Shown here: piece by piece, positions 1 to 10,885 of the stretch
Position numbering within the stretch: the stretch's first letter is position 1
Layout of the letters: each line of letters begins with the position of its first letter
Origin: Silene latifolia
Lineage: Eukaryota > Streptophyta > Magnoliopsida > Caryophyllales > Caryophyllaceae
Reading direction: 5' to 3'
NCBI RefSeq assembly: GCF_048544455.1
Contig: NC_133531.1
Coordinates: 65,820,099-65,884,098 of the forward strand
DNA length: 64,000 nucleotides
The notes under the pieces: model-generated
Database searches by the model: none
What the model saw: only the letters and a program-made list of their open reading frames with translations
What the model was told of the DNA's origin: nothing
Translations under genes and position numbers: made by a program

Positions 1-400
1 CTTAGTTACACTGACCAGAGCGAAAGTTAGTTAGTGTGAGTTAGGGAGGGAACTCGGACCAAAAGGCATTCCCTGTTGATAGTGGACCGAGAGGACCTGT
101 CACTCACCCGACTACCGTACCCGTATCAGACCTACTTTAGATTAATGCCGTCGAAACTGTAGTGAACCAATCGTTCTACCTGTTTCTCTACTATTGTTTT
201 CATCTTTTTACAACGCTTTTTATTTTACTTGCAATTTAGTTCTAAACTAATTCACAAACCCCCCTTTTAATTGTTACATCAATAAATTAAAAATAGCAAA
301 TATAATTGATTTTGTCTCTCTGTGGTTCGACCCTTACTATCACTAGCTATAGTTTTAGTTTGGATTATAAATTTAATTTTGATACAAAACGACGGTATCA
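1..400 (+). repeat. 5' LTR of element A (3' part only)
   Basis: Matches 6155-6554 with few differences and ends in the same ACGACGGTATCA terminus, directly followed by the primer binding site. The upstream 1.28 kb of this LTR is cut off by the window edge. Confidence 0.92.
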
Positions 401-405
401 AATTT

Positions 406-423
406 TGGCGCCGTTGCCGGGGA
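406..423 (+). other. Primer binding site of element A (tRNA-Asp type)
   Basis: TGGCGCCGTTGCCGGGGA lies 5 bp after the LTR end. It is complementary to the 3' end of plant tRNA-Asp and is the primer site typical of Athila elements. Confidence 0.9.
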
Positions 424-584
424 GACGGTGTAATTCTATTTGCTTTATTTTTAGTTTATTTCTCTTGTCTCAAGGAACTTTGGTTCCTTGAGGCCGTTGC
501 TTACTCTTACTTCTAGTTTTGCTTTTGCACAGTTAGAAGACAGATTTTTGAGAGGAAGGCTTGAGTACTCTCAGTTTTGCGATC

Positions 585-2729
585 ATGACTACAATATATG
601 ATAATCTTCAGCCACAAGTGCAGCATGTTCCAAAGGGATACGATCTACCCACCCCTATTCATGGTCATTTCGAATTTCGTTCCTCCTATATCAATTTGGT
701 GGAGCGGAACCAATTTGCTGGATTACCGGACGAGGATCCTTTGAAGCATATAGAAATTTTCACAGACTATTGCTGTTCCATACCTGTACCGACTGAGGTA
801 ACCCAAGATGAAGTAAAGGGGATGATGTTCTTATACTCCTTGAAGGATTATGCGCGAGATTGGTACCACTACCTTGATAGGGTAGCAGCTAGAGTCACAG
901 ATTGGACATCTCTAGCATTAGCTTTTTACAAAAAATACTTCCCACTCGCAAAGACTGATGCCTTGAGGAGCCAAATTACAAATTTCTAGCAAGGACCTGA
1001 TGAGGAATTTTGTGAAGCATGGGGACGTTTTAAGAGATTGGTTCGGTCTGTTCCTCACCACGGTTTCCAGCAGTGGTACCTTTGCAACCTATTCTACAAT
1101 TCTTTATATGATGACTACAAGGTTATCCTGGATGCAGCTGCGAATGGTAGGTTCCAAAATAACACTGGTCAGAATAAAGGTTGGAACACTATTAAGGAGA
1201 TGGCAGTCCATAGAGCTGAGTTTGGGAGTTCGCGTGGAAACTCGCGAAAGCCAAGTGATGAAATGAGTGCCGTTGTGACACTCATAGCTTCTATTACTGC
1301 GCGGCTCGAAAAGCTCGAGTCTTCTAAGGCTTCCGAGAAAGAAATTGAAATTCCTGTTCATAACTCAAATGAGACCGCGGAATTGAAAACGTTAGTCCAA
1401 ACTCTTTCGGCTCAAATAATGAAAATGCAAGAAGCTAAGATTGAGCAAGATAGAAATTTTGAAAATCAGTTGGCAAATTTAGTGGTTAATGCAATTAATC
1501 TCCATAGTGGTCTTTCATATAATGGACCCGAAATGCCAAAGGAAGATTCGGGACATATTGAGGAGCATAGCATAATTTCTGATGCGGAAAAAGAAATCGT
1601 CTCCAGTAAAGTTGGTCGACCGACCAACTCCATCGGTCGATCGACCGAGTCCTCTGACATTGCAAACTATTCTGACAATCAGAAACTTATTGAATGCAGC
1701 ACTGATGGTCGATCGACCATTCCAACTGGTCGACCGACCGGCCAAGGCCAACGATCGATCGGAGCACGACAGCACACCGATCGACCGGTGATCTGTCGTG
1801 CGAATAGAAATCCGTCTCTTGATTTGCATAATACCCCAGCCAATGAGGATGTGACGGAGGTTTTGAACATTCGGACGCCGAAAATTTTTGATCCTACGAC
1901 AAGCGTTGCGGTCCCGTATCCGGAGCGTTTAGAGAATGCAAAGTTGGAGCGTCAGTTCGACAAGTTTTTGGAGGTCGTCAAGGGTCTTGAGGTAACCGTT
2001 CCTTTTATTGATTTAATTACCCAGGTACCTTCCTATATGAAATTTATGAAAGATATTTTATCCTGTAAACGACATATATAGGATCTTCGTGTAGTAGCTT
2101 TCACTGCAACGGGCACTGCCCATCTTCGAAATAAGCTACCTCCTAAACGATTTGACCCGGGTAGTTTTTCTATATCTTGCTGTATTAGGACCCATGTAGT
2201 TGATAACGCCCTATGTGATACAGGGGCTAGTGTCAGTGTTATGCCATTGTCTCTTGCTAGGAGATTTGGCTTCACTAAATTTCGTATTACTGATATTACC
2301 GTGCAGATGGCCGACCGTACCCAATCACGGCCAATAGGTATTTTAGAGGACATACCTGTGCAGATCGGGAAATTCTTTATTCCCATTGAGTTTTTGGTTT
2401 TGGATATTCTCGAAGACCGACACACTCCTATCATTTTAGGACGACCATTCTTATGCATTGTTGGTGCAGTGATAGATTTCGATGGTAGGACCATGACTGT
2501 GCAGGTAGGGGATGAAAATTTGACCCTTTACCAGACCGGCGTTCATAGGGCACCGATGCAAGTCAAACCTTGTGACGCCATATCCTCTATAGATCCTATT
2601 ACGAATCCTCCTAGTACCATTACTGAGTTATATTCTGTTGTATTGAGACCTCCGCCCCAGCTTAGGAGCAAATTGGAGGACCATGCTTTTATTTCTGTTG
2701 CTGCAGGTCATGGCAGAGAGGGCATATGA
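585..2729 (+). pseudogene. gag-protease reading frame of element A, two in-frame stops
   Basis: One frame runs from ATG 585 to the stop ending at 2729, broken by TAG at 987-989 and TAG at 2079-2081; the homologous position in element B reads CAG, so the first stop looks like a single C-to-T change. The N-terminal part is the retrotransposon gag capsid region (motifs LVERNQF, DEDPLKH, FYKKYFPL, GRFK). A hydrophilic linker follows, rich in Gly-Arg-Ser/Pro-Thr units encoded by GGTCGATCGACC palindromes (1613-1792). The C-terminal part is an aspartic protease with D-T-G-A near 2217-2228 and the later ILGRPFL motif. No zinc knuckle is visible. The product would assemble particles and cleave the polyprotein. 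The frame does not continue into a polymerase. Confidence 0.88.
1613..1792 (+). repeat. GTCGATCGAC palindrome cluster inside gag of A
   Basis: At least six variants of GGTCGATCGACC / GGTCGACCGACC lie in this stretch of coding sequence, translating as GRST, GRPT or DRPV in the gag frame. The same motif clusters in the LTR of this element at 5375-5489. Confidence 0.85.
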
Positions 2730-3794
2730 GATCCTGGTGATACTAGTGACATGGAATTCGAGCAAGCTGCTGAGAGAGATAGGCCGGGCAAAGTGAAGAA
2801 GCGTGTCATTGATTATGCAACACCGGATATCCTTCCTCTGACTAGGCCTGTTGTCTGGAAGCCTAGAGTAGCGGTCCATACTGCTGAAAGGACCTCTTTT
2901 AGTCAAGTACCATACTTTGGGGTATCTTGCTGTTGAGCCGTAGTGCTATTCGGCTTGTATTTATTTTGTAATTTCGGTTTCTGTAGGGCTATTTATTGTT
3001 TTATTAGGACGATTAGTTTTAGTATTAGTTTAGTCTATTTAAGTTATCTTTGGACAAGTTTCGGTTTTGGTTTTTGAGTTCTTTCTCCCAACTTTTATCT
3101 GATTTATTACAATTCCCTTTTGTCGGGAATTGGTTTGGGGAGGTTTGCTTTATTGTTTATTTGCTAATTAGAACTCAAGTTATTGCAGAGTTAGATTGAC
3201 GCGATTCACTGCTAGTGCTTCTATTCTATTGTGGCCCCTGTTGTTGCCGCGACGATGTATGCTCGTGATCCCTGCTGTATCACGATTGCTTTTATCTCCC
3301 CCGTTTCATGTCTGGTTTGGGGAGGTTATATCTTGTGAGTTTCCTACTCCATTTTATTTTATCTCCTTTAGTTTAGTTTGCATTTTTACCGCCCTCTTAT
3401 ATGATGTTGTTGTTGCTTGCTGTTAGGTAGTAGTTGGTTCAATGAGGACATTGTCCGATTTGGTTTGGGGAGGGTAATGCATCCTTGAGTCTGCATTTGC
3501 ATTTGTTTTGCATTCATATTTATTGCATTTCGGCATGCATTGTTCTTACTTTTCAGAATAATCATTAAAAATTAAAATTTTCAAAAAATCACGTTTATTT
3601 TTGCATTTTAGGTTGAGTCGGATTGGAGTTTTTTATTGTTGTTAACTGTCATTTGCTTAAACCCTGAATTTTATCACATCTTTTTGCAAAAGTTTTTGCA
3701 ATATCTCGAATTTCGTTTCAAAATTTGTTGAACAATTAGACTTGACTTGAAATTTTGGTAAACTACAAAACTTTCTAAGGAATTAGAGCTTTAT

Positions 3795-3820
3795 AAACTG
3801 GTGTCATTCATGACCAGTTT
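3795..3820 (+). other. Conserved stem-loop in 3' UTR of A
   Basis: Perfect 8-bp stem AAACTGGT / ACCAGTTT around a 10-nt loop. Element B keeps the stem at 35433-35456 with one G-U type change. Confidence 0.55.
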
Positions 3821-4135
3821 CATTTAGGATTGTGAGTAGTTACTCCCTGCATATCGTGTAACATTAATTTGCACAAGTATGACATTTAATTTCTTTTTGC
3901 CTGCATACATTCGGGTTAGTGGTTGGTATTGCATGTTTGGAGAATGCTTGCGAAAATCACTTTTATTCATTTTACCCATTAGCTTCACATTAGCCAAAAA
4001 ATGCCAGTTGACCCTTTAGCTACAATCCATAAACTAAGCCTACCCTTTGCTGAGCTAGTTTAGTAGTTTTAGTGGTATTCGTTGTATTGTATCAATTTTG
4101 GCTCGATTTGCACTCTATGAAGTTGGTAATGAATG

Positions 4136-4257
4136 AAGGAGAAAAGAAAAAATTGAAAAATAGTGACTGCCGAAAAAAACAACGGAAAAAAAAAACGGAA
4201 AAAAAGAAAAAAAAAAAGAAAAAAAAAAGAAACGGCAAAGAAAAAAAAGGAAAAAAG
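4136..4257 (+). repeat. Purine-rich (A/G) tract
   Basis: Almost uninterrupted A and G, mainly A runs broken by G or ACGG. Element B has the equivalent tract, as pyrimidines on the + strand, at 35021-35105, about the same distance from its polypurine tract. Confidence 0.8.
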
Positions 4258-4839
4258 TTTACTCCTATGTTTGCTTTATATTTTATGAGGAGTGTTATTT
4301 GGATTAGTGAAGTGTTTGCCTAATTCATTAAGGCATTTGAGCTTATTTCATTGAGTTAGAAGTGGATGTATTTATTCGGTTTGATAGGATGCTAGCTTGC
4401 CTATTTCCCTCTCATTCCCATATCGTTTTGCCTTTTCTTACCCATAGACTCACTTATCCATATCTTTGCAAGTATTCGGCATGTAATGGACTTTGATTGG
4501 TTGGAATGTATGTGCACGGTAGCTAGAATTACTTATCATACTATATTGCATGCACGATTATGTCGGTCGTAGTTTAGGTGAGCGACTCTCTTTTCCTTCT
4601 CTCTTACACATATATTTGCTTACCATTTGCTTTGTTGAGAGAAGCGTGACCCGGGAGAGTCCAATTTTGAAAGTCTTGCAAGGTCAAATGTTCAACATCT
4701 TTTTGGAATATGCATAAATTCGTTTGCTTTACATTGCGCTATTAGTAGTTGATTCATATGCATTAAATTGGTTTAAGTAGACGGTTTCAGTTTATCCATG
4801 TTTTGCTCCTTTCTATTAAGATTTACTTTTGCATTTAGT

Positions 4840-4857
4840 TTGCTTGGGGACAAGCAA
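4840..4857 (+). other. Pre-PPT hairpin, element A
   Basis: TTGCTTGGGGACAAGCAA: a perfect 7-bp stem with a GGGA loop, immediately upstream of the polypurine tract. Identical hairpins sit at the same place in B, E and G. Confidence 0.8.
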
Positions 4858-4860
4858 AAT

Positions 4861-4877
4861 TTTGGTTTGGGGAAGTT
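4861..4877 (+). other. Polypurine tract of element A
   Basis: TTTGGTTTGGGGAAGTT directly abuts the 3' LTR start (TGATGCG). This is the position of the plus-strand primer in Athila elements. Confidence 0.85.
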
Positions 4878-5374
4878 TGATGCGTGTCTATAATATGATG
4901 TTTTACATCTTTATTTCCACACATTTTATGTCTATTATTAGTAGTTTATTCTACTATTTGCCCCTTTTCGTCGACTTCCGCCTTTTTATGTAATATTGCA
5001 GATTATTGCGGAACTGAGTAGATAATGAGCCAAATCCGTCCCTAAGTGCTTAACATTGCATTTGACATGAAGTAGATGCTCGAGGAATAAGCTTGGTGCG
5101 CGTTTCAAGGCCTAAAGATAGCAAAAGCATGGGTGCATACGAGTTTAACAAGCAAAGAAGCACTTCACGATATTGCAGCCTGCTTCAGATGGCAATATCT
5201 CGAGTTCTACAGCTGATAATCGAGTGATTCAAATTGGAGGGGAAAGCTTATCTTCTTAGCTTTCCAACGCCACGTAGAACGCCTGATTTGACCAAGTAAC
5301 GAAGAAATGACAACTGTTTTAAGATCGTTGCGCGCTGCAGAATTCGTCAGAATGCACTACTGCACAGCACCCTT

Positions 5375-5489
5375 GGTCGATCGACTGACCTACTTGGTCG
5401 ATCGACCAGAGCGCGATTCTTAAATAAGATCAGAAGCTATTGTTCAGCTATGCTCAGTCGATCGACTGGGTCTTGTGGTCGATCGTCCA
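5375..5489 (+). promoter_or_regulatory. GGTCGATCGACC cluster upstream of the LTR TATA box (A)
   Basis: Four copies of the palindrome (GGTCGATCGACTG, GGTCGATCGACCA, AGTCGATCGACTG, GGTCGATCGTCC) about 85-200 bp before the TATA-like box at 5576. The position is that of an enhancer; function is inferred. Confidence 0.6.
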
Positions 5490-5575
5490 GTCTATGCTGC
5501 AACGAGATTTGTTTGCGCGAGACTTAGTAATTAGTCTTATCTTTTATTAATATAGGAAATAATAATATCTTTTAT

Positions 5576-5584
5576 TATATATAA
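5576..5584 (+). promoter_or_regulatory. TATA-like box in LTR of A
   Basis: TATATATAA followed by GAGAGACTACTAAG, downstream of the palindrome cluster. Likely start region of the element transcript. Confidence 0.5.
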
Positions 5585-6554
5585 GAGAGACTACTAAGAC
5601 CTAGGGGATTATCATTCCTTTACTCAGTTGGAGACATTACGTTGTTTGGACGTTGCTTGGGGCGGCTCTTCGTTGCTTCTTCTTCTTCCAATTTTATTTG
5701 TAATTTCTACTCTTAATCTTTCAATAATTACTCGTTTGCTTTCTTGTTTAATTGTTGTTATTAGTTATTGCTTTTAGTTAATATGTTTTATCCCTTTTGA
5801 TTTATTCAATTCAATTACTATGTCTTCTTATTTAGTTTATACGCATCTTATTGTTATTTCAATTATCAATATGAGTAGCTAGATTTCCTTCGCTAGGATG
5901 TGAGAGGATCTATGGTATAGACGGCTTAGGATGTTGTAGGATTTTTTAGGTCGGTAATTTCTTTATCATAGTTATTTATTTGCTATATTTAATGAGGAGA
6001 CCAAAAGGAGAATTGTTAATTGACTTGGGAATTCTAGACCGAGATCGAGAGATTAGAATAGAATAGACCTAAAAACTATGATAATTAGTCTACCCTTGAG
6101 ACCAAAAGGCGGTTGGAGTTTCTTGAGACCGAAAGGAGATAGAAGTTTTAGACTTAGTTACACTTACCAGAGCGAAAGTTAGTTAGTGTGATTTAGGGAG
6201 GGAACTCGGACCGAAAGGCGTTCCCTGTTAATAGTGGACCGAGAGGACCTGTCACTCACCCGACTACCGTACCCGTATCAGACCTACTTTAGATTAATGC
6301 CGTCGAGACTATAGTGAACCAATCGTTCTAGCTGTTTCTCTACTATTGTTTTCATCTTTTTACAACGCTTTTTATTTTACTTGCAATTTAGTTCTAAACT
6401 AATTCACAAACCCCCCCCTTTTAATTGTTACTTCAATAAATTAAAAATAGCAAATAGAATTGATCTTGTCTCTCTGTGGTTCGACCCTTACTATCACTAG
6501 CTATAGTTTTAGTTTGGATTATAAATTTAATTTTGATACAAAACGACGGTATCA

Positions 6555-7147
6555 GCGAACTCAATCGCAGCATCATCCCAAGTGGCAATCTTCTTATGCT
6601 CTAGAGAATAAAACCATTGTTTAGGAAAGGTGTCTAGAGATGAAGGAAAGATCCTTAGGACCATCTCGGGTTTAATGCCTTTGATAGACAAGTAATCCTT
6701 GAAAGCACGGATATGGTTCAAAGGGTTTTCATGTCCCTTGAATTTTGGGATATCCGTCATGTTGAAGTTGGTTGGCAATTTGGAGCTCACGGCCTCATAC
6801 TTGCGATTGTTTTCCCTATAGATATCATCCCCTTTGAGAAACATCAGTTGTTCCTCCAAGTATTAGAGTCGCTTCTCAGCTGCAGTCAGATCTATGGGAG
6901 GGTTGACCTCTTATGCTCCCACAAAAGGTGGTGGGTCTTCACGCGCGAAGTCATTCACAAAATCATGAAGTATTTAATTTTCTGCAGGAGGCAACCTAGT
7001 TTCTACAGCAACAATTCGGCCCTCGATCGTTTGGAGGCGATTATTCACTTGGTCTTGGCTAGTTTGGAGACGAGCGAGCGCGGCTAGGATTAGATCATTA
7101 CCATTCGATGGTTGTCCATTGACACTTGCGTGACTAGTTCCAGGCAT
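6555..7147 (-). pseudogene. gag N-terminal fragment of element C, cut by A
   Basis: Starts at ATG 7147 and is clearest below 6860, where the words DIPKFKGHENPLNHIRAFKDYLSIKG and FPSSLD..PKQWFYSLE match the gag of R (62.9-63.1 kb). The N-terminal stretch has at least one stop and broken frames. The frame runs up to base 6555, where the LTR of A interrupts it. Gag would form the virus-like particle; this copy cannot. The assignment to the Tat/Retand lineage rests on the match to R. Confidence 0.8.
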
Positions 7148-7922
7148 CTTGAAAACTGGATAAGAGATCGACGACGAATCAAAACACGATCGACCATTCT
7201 AGCACACTTACTCAAAGAAAAGGTGTGACTTGTGAAGTGGGAGTGTGCCACTTGTGTCAAGTGAGCTTTTTGAAGAAATGACAAAGTTTGAAAATGTTGG
7301 TCCTAGTCAACTGTAGTGTAGTCGTAGGAGTGGACTCGAAGTGATGTTTTGAACTGGGTTTTGAGGCCCGAATTTTGACTCGACAATTGGACAGAGTTTT
7401 GACTGGTTTTGTGCTAATATTGGGCCTATGTTCGGAATTTTTACATTTTGAAAGAAATTTTGATTTTTACAAAAATCGTCATGGTTTTGTTTGGAAATGG
7501 TGGTCACATATGGTACAAGCATTTATACAAGCATTATAACGGGATGCTGAGTGCATTTAAAAGGGTTTTGGCTTAAATGTGGGTTGCCATACCGAACAAT
7601 CAAACCCAGGGTATGTGGAGAGGCTCGTACCAAACAAGAGTAAGGCCGATTACTAGTCCATTTCCACGAGTAGTAAAAGTCCTTGATACAAACAAGAGTA
7701 GGTACCATGGTATGGATGACGTCAATCGCTATCCATCCTTAGGCCCAAATAAGAATTTGGACCATCTAGACGGGACGATTGGTCGAATGGGTTGGGTTGG
7801 GCCTAGGAAGCCCGAATAAAACGATCTAGGAAGACCGAGTTATGAAAACCAACAACTGTCTTGTACAAACTATTCCCTAACCTTGTTCAAGTTTCATCCT
7901 TGGCTACACGTAAGTGTATTAT
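7148..7922 (-). other. Leader of element C between primer site and gag
   Basis: About 0.78 kb without a convincing gene. In the family this stretch is the 5' untranslated leader with packaging and dimerisation signals; none can be assigned here. R has a comparable leader right of 63426. Confidence 0.6.
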
Positions 7923-7940
7923 TCCCCAGCGGAGTCGCCA
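7923..7940 (-). other. Primer binding site of element C
   Basis: On the - strand TGGCGACTCCGCTGGGGA, 3 bp from the LTR end. This is the word seen in Tat/Ogre-type elements, thought to be primed by tRNA-Arg; the tRNA identity is from memory. Confidence 0.7.
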
Positions 7941-8639
7941 AACTGTAGACGCGGGCCCACGGGGGCGAAAAGCGAAGAACGCTTTTCTTTTGTTGCATTT
8001 GTGGAGTCGCCACCAATATATTGTGGAAAATTGGAAACCGTTCGAATACCTTGTGCCATGTCAAGACAAAAAGTAGTGACATGAACACCAAGAACTCGTT
8101 ACCCTTAGCATTCTATGTCTAGAATGACTCTCGTGGATGCCAATAAACACGGATGTTCACAGAGATCTGGAGTAAGGGGTGAGGGTACGTATTAGGAAGC
8201 TCTTTTGATCGAACACCTAATCCCGCCCGCCTCGATAGCGGCCTCTACTAATGATTAGGGAAATTGTCTATACTCGATATATTGTCGATTTATATGCATG
8301 CAATGCAACAAACAATAAATTAATCCTAACATTTGAGAATTAACTAAGTCGGTTAACACGTAATTTAACACGCAATAATGTCGAGGTAGGGATTTAAATT
8401 GATTACATGTGAGAGCATACAAACAATAATAAAGAGATACAATAAAAATACAATAAAGAAAATTACAATAATTATATTGGGTTTATTGATTTACGTCGAA
8501 AATACATTTAAAAAGGATAATTTTAGAAAAGAAAGAATAAATAAATAAACAAACAGAAATCAGGTGATAATACGATTAATAGTTAACTAATACGTAAACT
8601 AATAACTAGGTCAAGGCTGCAGAAACGGGAGTTCAGAGG

Positions 8640-8727
8640 CAGAACTCAATCCGGAACAGGCGCAGAAGAGCTGCGTCCTTTGGAAGAGGCGCAGCAGTTG
8701 CTGCGTCTGTTCCTGGGTTGAGTTCTG
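8640..8727. repeat. 88-bp imperfect palindrome in LTR of C
   Basis: Left arm 8640-8665 (CAGAACTCAA...GGAACAGGCGCAG) pairs with right arm 8701-8727 (CTGCGTCTGTTCC...TTGAGTTCTG). Between the arms sit further GGCGCAGC / GCTGCGTC copies. Confidence 0.75.
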
Positions 8728-9261
8728 GTTGTGAAGCCGGAACTGCATCTCGTTAATATTCGTTGGTGATTTTAATGCTTGATTATATTATTTAACTCGG
8801 ATGAAAGTGATTAACAGATTATTTACATGTGATTGAGGTCATAAAAACGATAAAACATGGATAAAAACTAATTAGGATGAATTATTTACAGGATTAATTG
8901 GGTATTAATTATGAGAATTAAACAAACTAAACAAATTAATTAGGTTAAGCAGGTTATTAAGACGGACTAATGATGGTGACGATAAATAACAGATGCAAAT
9001 ATATCAAAGGATGAATTCCAGAGATTTGATATGGATGAATCGAATCTCTAAAACCCGAATTGATTTAATGACGAAAACCCGCAAATATGGATTATAAGGG
9101 GTTTATGTCGGGAATTTAAAAGATGATAAATTATTAATCATTTATTTACATGTTAAAATTATTATACTCAAATTATTATGTTAAAGAACAATGAACAATT
9201 GAACCAAAACAAAACAATAGGACAAGCAGAAGACAAAGAAAGAAGAAAGGAAGCTGGAACT

Positions 9262-9340
9262 GCGGCAGCCTCACGAATAGGCGCAGTAGGTGTTGCGTCC
9301 CTTCGAGGAGGCGCAGCAGTTGCTGCGTCCTTTCTCGACG
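9262..9340. repeat. Second GGCGCAGC hairpin cluster in LTR of C
   Basis: Includes AGGCGCAGCA-GT-TGCTGCGTCC (9308-9330), nearly self-complementary, and a decayed copy around 9276-9300. Confidence 0.65.
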
Positions 9341-9774
9341 TTTGTCTCCTGTAAATCCGTAAAAAGTGTTTAAAACAAGGTTTTATAAATCGGTTTTAAG
9401 AATATTTTCGACATAAATCTTACAATAGGATTACAAAAATAAAGAACAATAATTAAAATAAGGATTATACACCCTCACACTTACATATTTGACGAAACGA
9501 GATGAACTAAGTTAACGTTTAGTGATGCTCGACTAGAATGTACGACGAAAGTGCCCTCTAGGAGGAAAACGAATAAGATTGATTAAAGTTGATTGATGTG
9601 GAGTTGGTCAAATTGGCCGGTCATGCAAAACAAGGCTGGTACTCAGAAAGATCCGAGCTTACGTGGTCGAAAGTTCAAGCACGTAGACGCCAAAAAGTAA
9701 GAACGTGGTCTAGAATGCAAATGGAGAAGAGACGGGTGGACACTCGCGTGAGAAATATGTGAGACCGAAGGTCT

Positions 9775-9783
9775 CTATTTATA
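9775..9783 (-). promoter_or_regulatory. TATA box in LTR of C
   Basis: TATAAATAG on the - strand, followed by GAGACC; core promoter of the element by position. Confidence 0.65.
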
Positions 9784-9866
9784 CTAATCACACGGAGGAA
9801 ATTAGGATTTTCGGAAAAACTTTGGAAGTGAATATCGAAAAGATACGAAAAAATCGCAGAAAAGGA

Positions 9867-9936
9867 CTGAGGAAGAGGCGCAGCAAGCACTGCGTCTCTT
9901 GGAAGAGGCGCAGCACCTGCTGCATCTTTTCCTCAG
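9867..9936. repeat. 70-bp palindrome upstream of the TATA box in LTR of C
   Basis: Arms 9867-9885 (CTGAGGAAGAGGCGCAGCA) and 9918-9936 (TGCTGCATCTTTTCCTCAG) match at 16 of 19 positions. On the - strand it ends about 84 bp before the TATA box. Confidence 0.75.
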
Positions 9937-10347
9937 TGGTTTCCTCCTGCGGAAGAAAGATTTCCGTGTTTATATTATGGAATAGCGGATTAATCTTATT
10001 TCCTTAATATTTTATATGATAATCTCGGAATATATGTTACCAAAGATCAAAAAATTGGAAAATATATGGAATAGAAATATCCGGAACGTTCCAGAACATT
10101 TTGACTCGGCCTTTTAAACGGTTATTAGAAAAATGAAGACGGTTTTTGACCCGGACTCCAAATGTAGTCTAATTACTGCCAAAACGACCGTATCAGCGCA
10201 TAGATGGCGAATATGAGGTAGACACACGTGTTTTAGCGATCACTTGATGATAAACTTACGAACTGTTACAAATTGTTCCGTGTACGAAACATGCGGCCCA
10301 ATCATCACCGGGTGGTTTGCGGGAGATGCGGAAATGACATATCTACA

Positions 10348-10885
10348 ATTTTGAAGGTTTCTTCTCATAAGTCGAGTCATTATCAAGACCGAATACCTTG
10401 CCAAACTTATTAAAGGACATCTTTCTATCCACATTTTCAAGACGGAATTCAATATTCCTTCGAGTCTCCACCTTTGTGACTTTTAATGAACTTAGAAATT
10501 CTAAGGTGAGGGAGGGGTAGGTTAATTCTTGCATATCAAACAATGTAAGCAACCCCATAGACTCAAAGAAGTTATTGGTTCTTTCAAGGACACCCAATTT
10601 GGTCAAAGCGTCTTGGCAAATAAACTTGGTGGGCAAAATGGATTTCTTGGCAAGAGACATAAAATTTTTCATGTGGGAGTCGGATGTGAAAATTACCTCC
10701 GGATATTCTTGTAATTGCTCAATAACCGGAATAGGAGTAGTAGCTTCTACCACAGGAGTAGGAGTTTCTTGAATTTCCACTCTTGCTTGTTGAACCACCA
10801 AAGCTTTGGAAGCTTGAAGAGCTTGTTGCCTCTTTGAAAGGTTTGATTTTTGGGGTGCCTTGTTTCCAACTTTAGTCCTAGCCAT
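10348..10885 (-). pseudogene. ATHILA-type ORF (env position) of D, truncated by C
   Basis: Starts at ATG 10885 (MARTKVGNK...) and stays open for 179 codons until the LTR of C interrupts it. The N-terminus is basic and Gln/Ala-rich, followed by a conserved block (EYPEVIFTSDSH, FESMGLLTLFDM, TYPSLTLEFLSSL, VFGLDND) also present in the homologous ORF of element B at 37 kb. This is the ORF of unknown function found after pol in Athila elements (Pfam ATHILA family, from memory). It sits where retroviruses carry env, but no signal peptide or membrane span is visible in this part. Confidence 0.75.

Larger units (their letters stand above)
2730..4860 (+). other. Untranslated 3' region of element A
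   Basis: No gene seen. It holds three extra copies of the polypurine-like word GGTTTGGGGAGG (near 3130-3146, 3312-3327 and 3459-3475), a stem-loop AAACTGGT / ACCAGTTT at 3795-3820, a nearly pure purine tract at 4136-4257, a block near 4630-4690 shared with B and E (GAGAGAAG-GTGACCCGGGAGAGTCC), and a hairpin at 4840-4857. The layout matches the 3' untranslated region of element B (34362-35983). Confidence 0.75.
1..6554 (+). mobile_element. Element A: Athila-type gypsy retrotransposon, gag-pro only
   Basis: Visible part of an LTR element on the + strand: truncated 5' LTR, tRNA-Asp-type primer site, gag-protease frame, about 2.1 kb of untranslated DNA, polypurine tract and complete 3' LTR. There is no trace of reverse transcriptase, RNase H or integrase, so it would depend on a partner. 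The two LTR copies overlap for about 400 bp and differ by roughly a dozen positions by eye (about 97% identity). Right of its 3' LTR the sequence continues in frame with a gag gene of another element (C), so A is an insertion into C. The left flank lies outside the window, so the target duplication (GCGAA expected at 6555-6559) cannot be confirmed. Confidence 0.9.
4878..6554 (+). repeat. 3' LTR of element A (1677 bp)
   Basis: Starts TGATGCG after the polypurine tract and ends GACGGTATCA. A palindrome cluster lies at 5375-5489 and a TATA-like TATATATAA at 5576-5584, so U3 is about 0.7 kb. Confidence 0.9.
6555..10347 (-). mobile_element. Element C: Tat/Retand-like gypsy retrotransposon, 5' part
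   Basis: Reading on the - strand: complete 5' LTR (10347-7944), primer site, about 0.78 kb leader, then the gag start, cut by element A at 6554. The gag resembles that of element R at the right of the window. The right LTR end (CTACA) abuts an ATHILA-type ORF of element D, so C is inserted in D. The rest of C lies left of A, outside the window. Confidence 0.85.
7944..10347 (-). repeat. 5' LTR of element C (2404 bp)
   Basis: Bounded by TGTAGA and TCTACA. It shares long blocks with the LTR of R, for example the stretch around 8110-8250 (ATGTCTAGAATGACTCTCGT, AGCGGCCTCTACT). It carries three GC-rich hairpin clusters and a TATA box at 9775-9783 on the - strand. Confidence 0.88.

Noticed and set aside
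561..584. TTG 561 (A) and TTG 52654 (B) as gag starts
   Set aside because: Not plant start codons; in-frame ATGs follow at 585 and 52630.
4072..4323. Lys-rich ORF
   Set aside because: By-product of the purine tract in the 3' UTR of A.
5375..5489. Regularly spaced palindromes as a CRISPR-like array
   Set aside because: Repeat units are about 12 bp with irregular spacing, inside an LTR of plant DNA; no cas genes.
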